Assembly (NCBI GenBank): GCA_937898715.1
Contig: CALEKA010000051.1
Span: forward strand, 1 to 23,751
From: an uncultured Prevotella sp.
GTDB taxonomy: Bacteria > Bacteroidota > Bacteroidia > Bacteroidales > Bacteroidaceae
DNA: 23,751 nt
Direction of reading: 5' to 3'
The notes under the pieces are model-generated. The model did no database searches, had not been told where the DNA came from, and saw nothing but the letters and a program-made list of their open reading frames with translations. This document shows positions 5,921 through 15,000 of this stretch, in pieces (positions within the stretch are counted from its first letter, which is position 1; the number at the start of each line of letters is the position of its first letter). The position numbers were made by a program, and so were the translations under genes.

Positions 5921-7012
5921 TTACTTCTTAAGCTGTTCCTGGATGAAGGCTTCCATTTCGGGAATCTTCTCTTCAGCACGCTGAAGGAGGGTGAGCTGGT
6001 TCTTCGAACGTACGAGGTTGTGCTCGGGATACTGAATCTTGTAGTAGGTATCACCATTGAGGTAGTCGGCGAAGAAACGCACAAGTTGCATGTAGGGGAA
6101 GAGCGTTGCTCCGTAGGGAAGGTTTTCGATCTCAATGGGAGTGAGGAATGCGCTCGCTGTCTTGAGATAACCTTCGGTGAATGCCTTGAAGATGTCCATA
6201 CGGAAGTCGATCTTATCGTACTCGGGGCTGTCTTCTGCCTGTGTGTTGGCTGCCGAACGGAGGAAGTCGCCGAAGTCGGAGAAGATGAAGCTGGGCATTA
6301 CGGTGTCGAGGTCGATTACGCAGAGCACGCTGTCGTCTTTGTCGAAAAGGATATTGTCGACCTTGGTATCGCAGTGGCAGATGCGCTTAGGGAGTTTACC
6401 TTCGCGGAAGAGCTTTTCACTCTTTGTCATGGCATCGGCACGCTTTTCGATTTCGTCGATAATGTCCTTCACACCGGCTGCACGGCCCATCTTGTCTTCC
6501 TTCACTGCTTCGTGGAACTGCTGGAGGCGGAACTCGATATTGTGGAAATCCTTGATGGTCTCGCCAAGTTTCTCGGGAATGTCGGCAAGCATGGCTTGGA
6601 AGTCGCCGAAGGTTTCGCCTACGATGTAGGAACTTTTGGGCGTTACACCGCTCTTTGATACGGTGTCGGGGATGAACACCATTACGCGCCAGTACTTATT
6701 GTCGAACACGTAGTAGTACTTGCCATCCTTACAGGGCACGAATTTGAGCACTTTGCGGTCGATGTCTGCGGTGTGCTTTGCTTCGAGTTTCTTGCGAATG
6801 TGTCCAGTCACTGCCACGATGTTGCCCATCAGCATGTCTACATCGGGGAAGATGGCTGTATTGATGTGCTGAAGCACGTAGTCGGGAGCGTTGCCCTCGG
6901 TCACTACCTTGTAAGTGGTATTAATCAAGCCGTTGCCCAGGGGCTTTACCTCTGCTACGGTTCCTTCAATCTCGAACTGGCCAGCAATGTGCTGCAAATC
7001 CTTTTGTTCCAT
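5921..7012 (-). CDS. Aminoglycoside-phosphotransferase-fold kinase (sugar-kinase-like)
   Basis: This 363-residue cytosolic protein has the APH/choline-kinase fold. The N-lobe shows LGNGLINTTYKV (about 26-37) as the nucleotide loop. The catalytic loop HCDTKVDNILF has H213, D215 and N220, and the metal-binding VIDLDTVMP is at 232-240. The start and overall pattern resemble the N-acetylhexosamine 1-kinase (NahK)-like group common in gut Bacteroidetes and bifidobacteria, so an anomeric sugar kinase is more likely than antibiotic resistance, though substrate cannot be assigned. Neighbouring genes are a tyrosine phosphatase and a beta-galactosidase, a mild hint at glycan salvage. A -7 element lies about 66 bp upstream and a strong terminator follows, so it is probably monocistronic. 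Confidence 0.8.
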   Translation of the reverse strand: MEQKDLQHIAGQFEIEGTVAEVKPLGNGLINTTYKVVTEGNAPDYVLQHINTAIFPDVDMLMGNIVAVTGHIRKKLEAKHTADIDRKVLKFVPCKDGKYYYVFDNKYWRVMVFIPDTVSKSGVTPKSSYIVGETFGDFQAMLADIPEKLGETIKDFHNIEFRLQQFHEAVKEDKMGRAAGVKDIIDEIEKRADAMTKSEKLFREGKLPKRICHCDTKVDNILFDKDDSVLCVIDLDTVMPSFIFSDFGDFLRSAANTQAEDSPEYDKIDFRMDIFKAFTEGYLKTASAFLTPIEIENLPYGATLFPYMQLVRFFADYLNGDTYYKIQYPEHNLVRSKNQLTLLQRAEEKIPEMEAFIQEQLKK

Positions 7013-7077
7013 GATATTAAGTTACGTTGTTTATTGTTGTAATATTATTGTTTCGTAGTTTTCACACTAACTTCTTG

Positions 7078-7085
7078 CAAATGTA
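7078..7085 (-). promoter_or_regulatory. -7 element upstream of the phosphotransferase gene
   Basis: Minus-strand TACATTTG fits TAnnTTTG. No matching TTTG is seen about 20 bp further upstream, so the promoter is tentative. The resulting leader would be about 60 nt and AT-rich. Confidence 0.4.
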
Positions 7086-7140
7086 ACACTTTTATTTGGA
7101 TATGCGTTTTGTATGGCTCAAAAAAAGCTTCCTTCGGTTT

Positions 7141-7632
7141 TTATTCCTCGTTTGTAGTCGATGGGGCGTTGGTAAGGGTGGCAAGGAGTGTGGCGCATGC
7201 GTCTTCCAAAAGATTGATTACAAGCTCAAAGCCCTCGGGGCCTCCGTAATAGGGATCGGGGATGGTATCGGCTTCGGGGTGGTGACGAAGATAGGATGCC
7301 ATCATGATGATTTTTTGCTTGGCTGCTTCCGTGGGGGCCAACTGTAGGAGACGAGAACGGTTGGCCTCGTCCATAGCTACGATGAGGTCGAAGCGAGAGA
7401 AGTCGGCTTCGGTGATGGGGCGCGAGCGGTGCGTGAGTTGATAGCCGTGGCGCGAGGCATGACTTCGCATGCGATGGTCGGGAAGTTCGCCTTCGTGGTA
7501 ATCTATGAGACCGGCGGAGTCTATCTGGAATTGCTTCTCCACGCCTTGCTGAATCGCGAGCGTGCGGAAGATTTCCTCGGCTGTGCAGGAACGGCAGATG
7601 TTGCCAAGACAGATGAAGAGTATGTGGTGCAT
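7141..7632 (-). CDS. Low-molecular-weight protein-tyrosine phosphatase
   Basis: This 163-residue cytosolic phosphatase carries the CX5R active-site loop CLGNICRS (C8, R14, S15) at its N-terminus. The general-acid loop IPDPYYGG (D126) is near the C-terminus, as expected for the ~150-residue LMW-PTP family. The residues after the loop are CTAE instead of the usual PMAE, a small departure beside the catalytic site. Family members dephosphorylate tyrosine-kinase substrates, often in capsule control, but no kinase is nearby. It ends 128 bp before the phosphotransferase gene. Upstream, an inverted repeat of 9-bp units separates it from the beta-galactosidase gene. Confidence 0.93.
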   Translation of the reverse strand: MHHILFICLGNICRSCTAEEIFRTLAIQQGVEKQFQIDSAGLIDYHEGELPDHRMRSHASRHGYQLTHRSRPITEADFSRFDLIVAMDEANRSRLLQLAPTEAAKQKIIMMASYLRHHPEADTIPDPYYGGPEGFELVINLLEDACATLLATLTNAPSTTNEE

Positions 7633-7645
7633 AAGGATTTAATGA

Positions 7646-7773
7646 GTTTAGTGAGTTTAATGGGTTTAATAAGTTTAGGAGTTTAACAAGTTTAGGGATA
7701 AGCTTTGCGCTGTTTGCGCATAAACTTGTTAAACCCACTAAACTTATTAAACTCCTAATCTTATTAAACTAAG
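7646..7773. repeat. Inverted pair of 9-bp tandem repeats
   Basis: GTTTA recurs at 7646, 7655, 7664, 7673, 7681 and 7690 (period 9, once 8), and its complement TAAAC recurs at about the same period from 7721 onward. The inner arms GTTTAACAAGTTTA (7681-7694) and 7721-7734 are perfect 14-bp complements around 26 bp, which itself holds TGCGC/GCGCA. The structure lies between the beta-galactosidase stop and the phosphatase start. There is no T-run, so a classical terminator is not indicated. Confidence 0.75.
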
Positions 7774-7792
7774 AATACGGATTGTTCGATCC

Positions 7793-10700
7793 TTACTTCA
7801 CTACCTTGTAAGTGGTCTTACCTACCTTGACGAGGTATGCGCCACGGGGAGCGCTATCGATGCTTACGCTCAGTTGTGAAGTAGCAGAGGCGGCGGTGGT
7901 GTGAGCGATTACGCTGCCTCCGAGGTCGTAGACGGTGAGGGCGGTGTTGGCGGGAATGCTACCTGTGCAAACCACGCGGCCGTTGTCTACGATGACTGAG
8001 AGCAGGGATGAAGCAGAGGCTTCTACTTGCGAGATGCCCGTCTGTTCGTCCTTTGAGAACGGACGGAGGCGCACTTTATTGGTGAAGGTGCCTTGCGGAC
8101 AGAGATACTTGCTCAGTGTGCCAGTGCCCTTACCGCAACTGCCGTTGCCTAAGCCCATCTGATAGTAATCGAGGTGGATCACTACGCGGCTCTTGCTCAG
8201 TTCCCAACAGTGCTTCTTGCCTGCGATGACTGCGTCTTCGTAAGGGAGTGCGGAGAAGCTTACCTTGCCCTCGGTCTGCACGAAGAGTGAGAGTCCTGAA
8301 CGGCGATCGTGGATGGTGAAGTCGCGCAGGTCCTGACGGTTACCACATGACTGCGGACGAGAATAAGCGGTGAAGAAGTCGGATGCTGTAGAGGTGAAGC
8401 GACCGAGGAGCGAGCCTTGGCAGCGGTCTACGTAGTTCTCCCACGGACCACGAGCGTAGTAGCTGATGGTGTCGAATGTGGATGCGAGAGCGAAGCGCGT
8501 TCCGATGCGGCGCAGATTTGTGGCGGTCTGCGTGACGTAAGTCGAAGATAGGTCGAGTGTGCCGTCGGGATAGACGGTGTAGTCGTAGCGCGTATTGCAG
8601 TAAGATCCCTTTTCCTGTACGGAGAACGTGACGGAGCCATCGGTAGCGTTGAGCGTGGGCTCCTGGAGGAGCGTGCGTGAACTTACGCCATTGGCAGTAC
8701 TGAGCGTATTGCCCGTCGACTCATCGTTTTCTACCCAGCGGAAGTTGTCGTAAGTGAAAGCCTGAGAAGCGGCACCGAAGATGGAGGTTTCGCCATACTT
8801 CCAACTTTGGAGTTGGTTGGTGCTTGTGTTAAGTGTAACGCTAAACTTGCTGTTGCCCACGACGGTGTTGCTCTTGTTCTTGGTGATGGTCAATGCTTCG
8901 GCATCGGCGGGAACCTTTACGCTGGGCAACTTTGCGGCGCGAGCCTTGAGCGTATATTGTTGCTGCGCAATGGGGTAGCCGGCTTTTGCCCAAGAAGCAT
9001 CGTCGGCCAATACCACATAGAGGTTGAGCAAGTACTCCTTATCATCGTCGGTGGCAGTAGAGATGGGCAGCGTGACCGTGGTCTTTGTGCCAGGAAATGC
9101 GCTTGGGATAGCGAGCGTATCGGTTTCTACTTCTACGCCATCAGCTAACAGGGCATAGGCAAGCTTGTACTGAGAAAGGTCGGTAAAGTTGTAGTTGTTG
9201 GTGAGCGTAACCTCCTTTTTCGTAGTACTATAGCCAAAGGCTACCTGTTGGTAGACGCTCTTCACCTCGGTGAGTTTGGGGCTCCATGCACGATTGGCGG
9301 TGATCAAACCGTTGTTGACGAAGTTGCCCTGTGCCGGTCCGGGATAGTCGTAGCCCGTACGATACTTGGGATAGCCATTGCTGTTGAGGAGTCCTCTCTT
9401 AATGTCGTCAGCATCGTAGATGCTCTGGTCTACCCAGTCCCATACGCAACCACCAATGCCGTAAGTAGAACCTACGATGGCGTCCCAATACTCCTTGAAG
9501 TTACCAGTGGCGTTGCCCATAGAGTGAGCAAACTCACACATGAAGTAGGGTTTCTTGTCGCGATTGTTCTTGGCATCGCTTGTGGCAGAGGCCAGGGTGG
9601 GATACATCACGCTGAAGAGGTCGGTATAAGAGGCACGGTCGCGAGTGGCTCCTTCGTAGTGAACGGGGCGCTCCGTGTCGATGCTCTTAATGTAGTCGTA
9701 AGTGGCTTGTAGGTTGTTGCCCGTGCCGCTCTCGTTGCCTAAGCTCCAAAAGATGATAGAGGGGTGATTGCGGTCGCGGAGCACCATGCGCTCTGTGCGG
9801 TCGAGGAATTGTGCCTTCCATGATTCGGCACGCGTGATGGTGTTGCCGCTCTGTTCCCAGTTGAAGTGGCATTCGATGTCGGCTTCGTCCATCACGTAGA
9901 GTCCGTAATAGTCGAACATTGCGTTCATCTTGGCCTGACGCGGATAGTGACTGGTACGCACGGTGTTGATGTTGGCTTGCTTCATCATCGTCACGTCGCG
10001 CAGCATGGTGGCCACGTCGATAGCGCGTCCGTGTACGGGGTGAGTATCTTGTGTATTCACACCGCGGAAGTAGACGCGTTGACCGTTGATATAGATGCGA
10101 TTGTTTTTCGTCTCAATCTTGCGGAAGCCATACTTTGTGGCGAATGCCATTTCCTCGTTGCTATTGGCATCGAGCTCTGCTACTTCGATGGTGTAGAGGT
10201 TGGGCTGCTCAGCCGACCACAGTGCGATGTTGCTGATATTGCCCAGTTCTACGTCTTGCTCATGATTTTGCTCGTTAGCGCCGAGGGTTACATCGTCAAG
10301 GCTGACAGCTACCACCTTGCCCTGAGGATCGAGCAAGCGAGTGCGAAGTTTCTTCGTCACGCTCTGAGCGGCATCGTTGTTGAGATTGAGCTGTATGCTC
10401 ACGTTGGCAGTAGAGAGGTCGGAAGAGAGGTCGCTACTTATCACGTGGTCAGCCACGTAAGCCTTAGGTGTGGCATAGAGGTATACGTCGCGATGAATGC
10501 CGCTCATGCGCCACATATCTTGGTCTTCCAAGTAAGAGCCATCGCTGAAGCGAATCACCTGCACGGAGATATTGTTCTCCCCCTCGCGCACCACGTTGCT
10601 GAGGTCGAACTCAGAGTCGTTGTTTGACTCCTCGGTGTAACCCACATACTTACCATTCACCCACACGTAGGCCGCGCTGTAGATACCATCGAAGTGGAGC

Positions 10701-11683
10701 ACTACGCGCTTCTCGGTCCATCCTGCGGGTAGGGTGAATGTGCGACGATACGAGGCTACGCCGTTTTCGCAGCCTCCCTTCATGGTGATATAAGGAGAGT
10801 TGTCTACGAAGGGGTAGTTCACATTGATATAGTAGGGCTTGCCGTATCCCTTCATCTCGAGGCATGAAGGCACGCTGATGGTGTCCCACGCTGTGGCGTC
10901 GACGTCGTCGCCATAGAAATCGGCTGCGGGGCGCTCTGTGGTATTGGTCGACCATCTCAGGTTCCACACGCCATTTAGGCTCATCCAGTCGGCTCCCGTA
11001 GGGTCTACCCACGGATGGTCGTAGCGATCCTTATCGGCTTGAAGTTTTTCGGTAGAGCTGTAGGGGATGAAGGTGGCATGAGCGGGAAGTCTGTTCACGC
11101 CGAAGATAGTTTCGTTTTCCCATTCTTCTGTCTTTCTTGCCTGCTGTTCGGTAGTTTCTTCAAACACGAACTGGGCTTCGCTCTGCGTAGCCGCGGTCGT
11201 ACTGACATAGAGTTCGCCTTTGCTATCTTCTGCTATGCGGCGGTTGGTGTCGCCTGTCCAGTTGATGGTGTAGGTATCGTCCTTGCCATCCACGGGGGTG
11301 ATGGTGAAGCGCTCGTTGACCGACGACAGATCGTAGGTCCACTGCAGCAAGTAATAGCCCTTAGTGGGGTTGGCATCAATGGCCATGTTGCTATAGCCTG
11401 CACTTTGGATGACGTATTCATTGTCATTACCTGTGCTGACGAGTTTCCATTTCTGTCCGTACGAGTTCTCGTTGACGGCGTCGAGTTTGATCGACTCGCC
11501 CGCTGTGCCCGAACTTCCGTTCGACATCACTTGCCCCGATACGGAACTCTTGATGTAGTAGGTTTTGCTTTCGCTGAGCTGTGCCCACGATGTGAGCGTA
11601 GCACTGCAAAGGGTCAACAGTGCAAGCAATCCTTTCAGACCGCCCGCTCTGCATCGCGTGTGTTTGTCGTTCATTGATATCAT
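7793..11683 (-). CDS. Secreted GH2 beta-galactosidase (LacZ type) with T9SS tail
   Basis: The 1296-residue protein has a signal peptide (about 15-35, GLLALLTLCSATLTSWAQ) and a ricin-like beta-trefoil candidate (about 36-175, KTYYIKSSVSGQ...). GH2 sugar-binding and Ig-like domains follow (about 185-530), then the GH2 TIM barrel (about 535-830). WSLGNESG supplies acid/base E651 and MCEFAHSMGN supplies nucleophile E717. The Bgal small-chain domain (about 930-1200) follows. The last ~75 residues form a type-A T9SS sorting domain (LTVYDLGG ... GAYLVKVGKTTYKVVK). It likely releases terminal beta-galactose from glycans outside the outer membrane. A second ATG three codons in is equally possible. No SusC/D genes are present, so this is not a classical PUL. 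Upstream is a -7 element and a leader hairpin. Confidence 0.93.
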   Translation of the reverse strand: MISMNDKHTRCRAGGLKGLLALLTLCSATLTSWAQLSESKTYYIKSSVSGQVMSNGSSGTAGESIKLDAVNENSYGQKWKLVSTGNDNEYVIQSAGYSNMAIDANPTKGYYLLQWTYDLSSVNERFTITPVDGKDDTYTINWTGDTNRRIAEDSKGELYVSTTAATQSEAQFVFEETTEQQARKTEEWENETIFGVNRLPAHATFIPYSSTEKLQADKDRYDHPWVDPTGADWMSLNGVWNLRWSTNTTERPAADFYGDDVDATAWDTISVPSCLEMKGYGKPYYINVNYPFVDNSPYITMKGGCENGVASYRRTFTLPAGWTEKRVVLHFDGIYSAAYVWVNGKYVGYTEESNNDSEFDLSNVVREGENNISVQVIRFSDGSYLEDQDMWRMSGIHRDVYLYATPKAYVADHVISSDLSSDLSTANVSIQLNLNNDAAQSVTKKLRTRLLDPQGKVVAVSLDDVTLGANEQNHEQDVELGNISNIALWSAEQPNLYTIEVAELDANSNEEMAFATKYGFRKIETKNNRIYINGQRVYFRGVNTQDTHPVHGRAIDVATMLRDVTMMKQANINTVRTSHYPRQAKMNAMFDYYGLYVMDEADIECHFNWEQSGNTITRAESWKAQFLDRTERMVLRDRNHPSIIFWSLGNESGTGNNLQATYDYIKSIDTERPVHYEGATRDRASYTDLFSVMYPTLASATSDAKNNRDKKPYFMCEFAHSMGNATGNFKEYWDAIVGSTYGIGGCVWDWVDQSIYDADDIKRGLLNSNGYPKYRTGYDYPGPAQGNFVNNGLITANRAWSPKLTEVKSVYQQVAFGYSTTKKEVTLTNNYNFTDLSQYKLAYALLADGVEVETDTLAIPSAFPGTKTTVTLPISTATDDDKEYLLNLYVVLADDASWAKAGYPIAQQQYTLKARAAKLPSVKVPADAEALTITKNKSNTVVGNSKFSVTLNTSTNQLQSWKYGETSIFGAASQAFTYDNFRWVENDESTGNTLSTANGVSSRTLLQEPTLNATDGSVTFSVQEKGSYCNTRYDYTVYPDGTLDLSSTYVTQTATNLRRIGTRFALASTFDTISYYARGPWENYVDRCQGSLLGRFTSTASDFFTAYSRPQSCGNRQDLRDFTIHDRRSGLSLFVQTEGKVSFSALPYEDAVIAGKKHCWELSKSRVVIHLDYYQMGLGNGSCGKGTGTLSKYLCPQGTFTNKVRLRPFSKDEQTGISQVEASASSLLSVIVDNGRVVCTGSIPANTALTVYDLGGSVIAHTTAASATSQLSVSIDSAPRGAYLVKVGKTTYKVVK

Positions 11684-11720
11684 TATTGTGTGTGTTGTAT
11701 TGTTTTCTTACGTATAGCGC

Positions 11721-11759
11721 TCTATTCCACGATAGAATAGAACCTCGCCGACAAAGGTA
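11721..11759 (-). promoter_or_regulatory. -7 element and 5'-leader hairpin of the GH2 gene
   Basis: Minus-strand TACCTTTG (11752-11759) fits TAnnTTTG, with no clear -33. Just downstream, TCTATTC (11721-11727) and GAATAGA (11735-11741) form a 7-bp stem with a 7-nt loop at what would be the very 5' end of the mRNA, about 40 nt before the ATG. A transcript-stabilising role is possible. Confidence 0.45.
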
Positions 11760-11841
11760 AGTAGAATTTTCGGCTTATCGGCGTTATTTGTCCTTTTAAT
11801 GATTAAATAACGAGGATATTATTTTTACACTAAGGGCTTGG

Positions 11842-12026
11842 GTGGGCGCACCGCGCTTATCTTTAAACATTAATCTCCATTAATTGGACATTAATTTATT
11901 CATTAATTCTACCTTACTTCGTGGGTTCGTTCTGCTTTATCTCAGCAGATACACGAATAATATTAATGAATAATTAATGTCCAATTAATGGAGATTAATG
12001 TTCAAAGAGAAGCGCGGTGCGCCACC
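11842..12026. repeat. Long inverted repeat with helically phased CATTAAT boxes
   Basis: Left arm 11842-11907 and right arm 11962-12026 are near-perfect reverse complements over about 65 bp (few mismatches, two 1-bp indels). Outer ends are GC-rich (GCGCACCGCGC). Inner parts carry four CATTAAT boxes at 11868, 11878, 11889 and 11901, mirrored at 11962, 11973, 11984 and 11994. The 54-bp centre adds TTCGTG/CACGAA and CTGC/GCAG pairs. It is 22 bp past the CotH stop, so RNA from that gene would end in a huge hairpin. Confidence 0.85.
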
Positions 12027-12048
12027 GCTATCAATGTTTTGAAGCCGT

Positions 12049-15000
12049 TTATCTTACCACGACCTTCACACCGTTGACCACATAGATACCTGGAGCGAAA
12101 CCCTTAATGGGCGTCAAGCCCTCGCCTACCTCGGTGGTGCGAACGAGCTGACCTGCCACATTATAGATGCTTATGGTCTGAGCCTTTCCTGTATGAACGG
12201 CGATGGCTCCCTGTCCGCCTACGGCAGAGAAGAAGGCTTCGGCCTTTGCGGCATTGATAGCCGTCTGGGAGGGATCGTAGCCATACTGCTCATCGAGGAA
12301 GGCCACGCGCTGCTTAATCCAGTCTTCGGCATAAGTGGCAGCTGTGGCAATGTCGGTGTGGCGGCTGTTGGTTACGCCCCACTTTCCTTCTTCGCGCTTG
12401 TCGGCTTGGCTGTCGGCGAAGAGGCTGGCGTAGTCGGAGATGCGCTGTGCGAGTCGGTCGGGATCGAACTCTCCCTGGCGAAGCTCGGCATAGCGTACGG
12501 CGAGTGAGTCGCTGAAGTGGAGGAACTTCTTCAGGCTGTAGAACAGTGTGTTCTGTCCGTGCTCGTGAGCCCAGATGAAGGTGTCGAAATCTTGTGCAGC
12601 ATTCTTCGTAAACGAAGTGCCGCCATCCCAACGCACACCCCATGTACCGTCCAAGTCCCAAGGAGCAATGCCTACCTTGCTCGACTTGTCGTTATCGTAG
12701 ACGTAGAAGTACATGTTTTTGCCATGATTATCGGTGGCAAGGATGAGTTCGATGAGCAGGTAGTAGTCGCGCACTACGGGGTAGTCGAAACGGCTCTTTA
12801 CGGTTTTCTCCTGGAAGTTAAGATAGCTTGTTGTGCTCTTTGCTACATACTTCACTGCGTTGTAGAGGGGTTCCCACTCTACGGCTTCTGTCTCGTAGTC
12901 GGGATATTTCTGCTCGTAGCTCGTCCACGTCTCCTTGCCCAGCTTGTTGGTGTAGCTTTCGGGGTCGGTACCGGGATAGGTATTCTTGTTGCTTTCGTGG
13001 CCCATGAAGGTCTCGTAGCACCAATCCTTCGACTTGTAGAGCAGGCCGTGTATGGTCTTCGTGTCGGGATCATATTTCTTCAGCTTCAGTTGCTTGCGGT
13101 CGAGCTTCTCGGTCATGCAGTAGAGTCCATAGTAAGATCCGTTGAGGAATACTTCTACGAAGCGGCCTCGCGTGCCGTTGCGCACTTTCTTCTCAAACTC
13201 TGCTTGATAGGGTTTCACAGAATAATCGTTCCACAGGTCGGTCACCACGCGGTTGCGCATACAAGCGGGGTCGATATACATGGCGTCGAGTATCCAGTTG
13301 TTGTCCGAACGAAGGCCCAAGAATTTGCGGTCTACGCTCTCGCCATTCTCATCGCGCATCTTCACGGCATATGAGCGCTTGGGATAATTGCTTGATGATG
13401 CTCCGCGATACTTGAATGCGGCGATGTAGGTGGAATCGTAACCTTCTTGGTCGGGGTAGGTCACGCGCATGGTGCCCGTAGTATAAGAGTTGCCATTGCA
13501 TGAGGCCACATTCATCTCGACAATGCTCAGATAGGTGAAGCGAAGCTTTCCCTTGGCTATGGTCGTACCGTTGGCGTTATCAAGTGTGAGCGGATAGGTG
13601 GTAGAGCAGTCTACGTCGGTGAGTGTCACGTTGTGAGTCTCTGCATCGGGGGTCATGCCGTTGAGCTTGAGTGTGCCCTCGTAGCCGCTCTTGGTGCGAT
13701 AGGTCAGAGGGAGCGTGAAGCTGGCTGTCTCGCGCACGGTGCTGGGCAGCGGACAGTAATATACGCCTTCGCTCTGATCGTAGATGAGCTGCTTATCGTT
13801 GATGCGCACGGAGTCGAGTGCCATGGTGAGGGGCACGGCTGCACCCGCCACGTTGATGCCTTGGCTGAGGAGTGACTCTAAGTGGCGTGAGTCGCTTGAA
13901 GTGAACACGAAGGTGGAACCTCCGTCTACGCTGTAAAGACCGATCTTCGTGCCTGAATAGTCGTTCCAATAATAGTAAGAACTCTGCTGCGTAGTGGAGG
14001 TGCCACCCCAGCCCCAACTGCTTGAGGTCTTATTGTCGGCCTTGCCGATGGCATAGCCTGCGGGCGATGTGCTGCCTTGCCAGCTGATGTCCCATATGTT
14101 GGCGCCGTAGTTCGACGTGCCCGTTTGTACGTCGACTGCCGTCTGTCCGTTGTAGCTTGAGGGATAACTCGTGGCCACGTACTGCCCATCTTCTGAGTAG
14201 ATCTGTATGCCGCCATAGCTCTGCATGAAGTAGAAGTGGGTGCGGAGCGATGCGTCCTGCGTCTGCACGAGTTTACCATCGCTCACTCTCACGTAGGCAT
14301 AGTTGGCTTTTGTATCGTTGAGTCGGAGGTTGACGATGGAGTAGAGCACGGGGTTGGTCTTGTCGGTGGTGAGCACCACGGGGGTAGAAATGCCTGTGCG
14401 CTCCCAGTATTCGTCCATCACGGTCACACCGCTTGTCTTAGTAAAGTCGGCGGTCTCGGTCACATTGTCGCCCGATTCAGAGCCACCGCCCGATTCTCCA
14501 CCGCCGGATTCGCCACCACCGGATTCACCACTCTTTACGATGGTGCCATCGGCAAGGTATTCGTTGCCCTCTTCGTCGTAGATCTTGAAGAGTTCGTTAT
14601 TGTCAGTACCACTGCCCTCGTACGAACCAAAGAGGTTGCTACCATCACGGCGCAAGTTGAAGAGTTGTGTGGTCTGATCTACATTGCGCACGATCATATA
14701 GCCATCAGCGCCATTACCCTCTTCGAAGGTCCACTGGCTTGTAGCGCCCTGCGATGAATCGGTGAGGTAGAGTCCTTTGATTTGCCCGGATACGCGCTGA
14801 GTAGTCCAAGTGATGTACTGTTTGCTCTGTGCATTCTGGATGGTGAAGCCATTGGCTGCCTGCTCGATATACCACCATCCATCGGTGGCAGTCGATTCGT
14901 CGGTGTCATAATAGAGCACTGCCGACGAGCTATGGTTGGCACCGAGTACCAACAAGCCGGTATCGTCGTAGAGGTGGCTCACGATGCGATATCGTGTGCC

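Larger units (their letters stand above)
11684..12048. other. Gene-free gap between the GH2 and CotH genes
   Basis: It holds the GH2 promoter region (11721-11759) and a large inverted repeat (11842-12026). No open frame of interest is seen on either strand. Confidence 0.75.

Noticed and set aside
5921..7012. Aminoglycoside resistance gene
   Set aside because: The fold is shared, but the sequence looks closer to sugar-kinase-like members and there is no resistance or mobile context.
7100..7141. Terminator after the phosphatase gene
   Set aside because: A T-run is present on the minus strand, but only a very weak stem precedes it.
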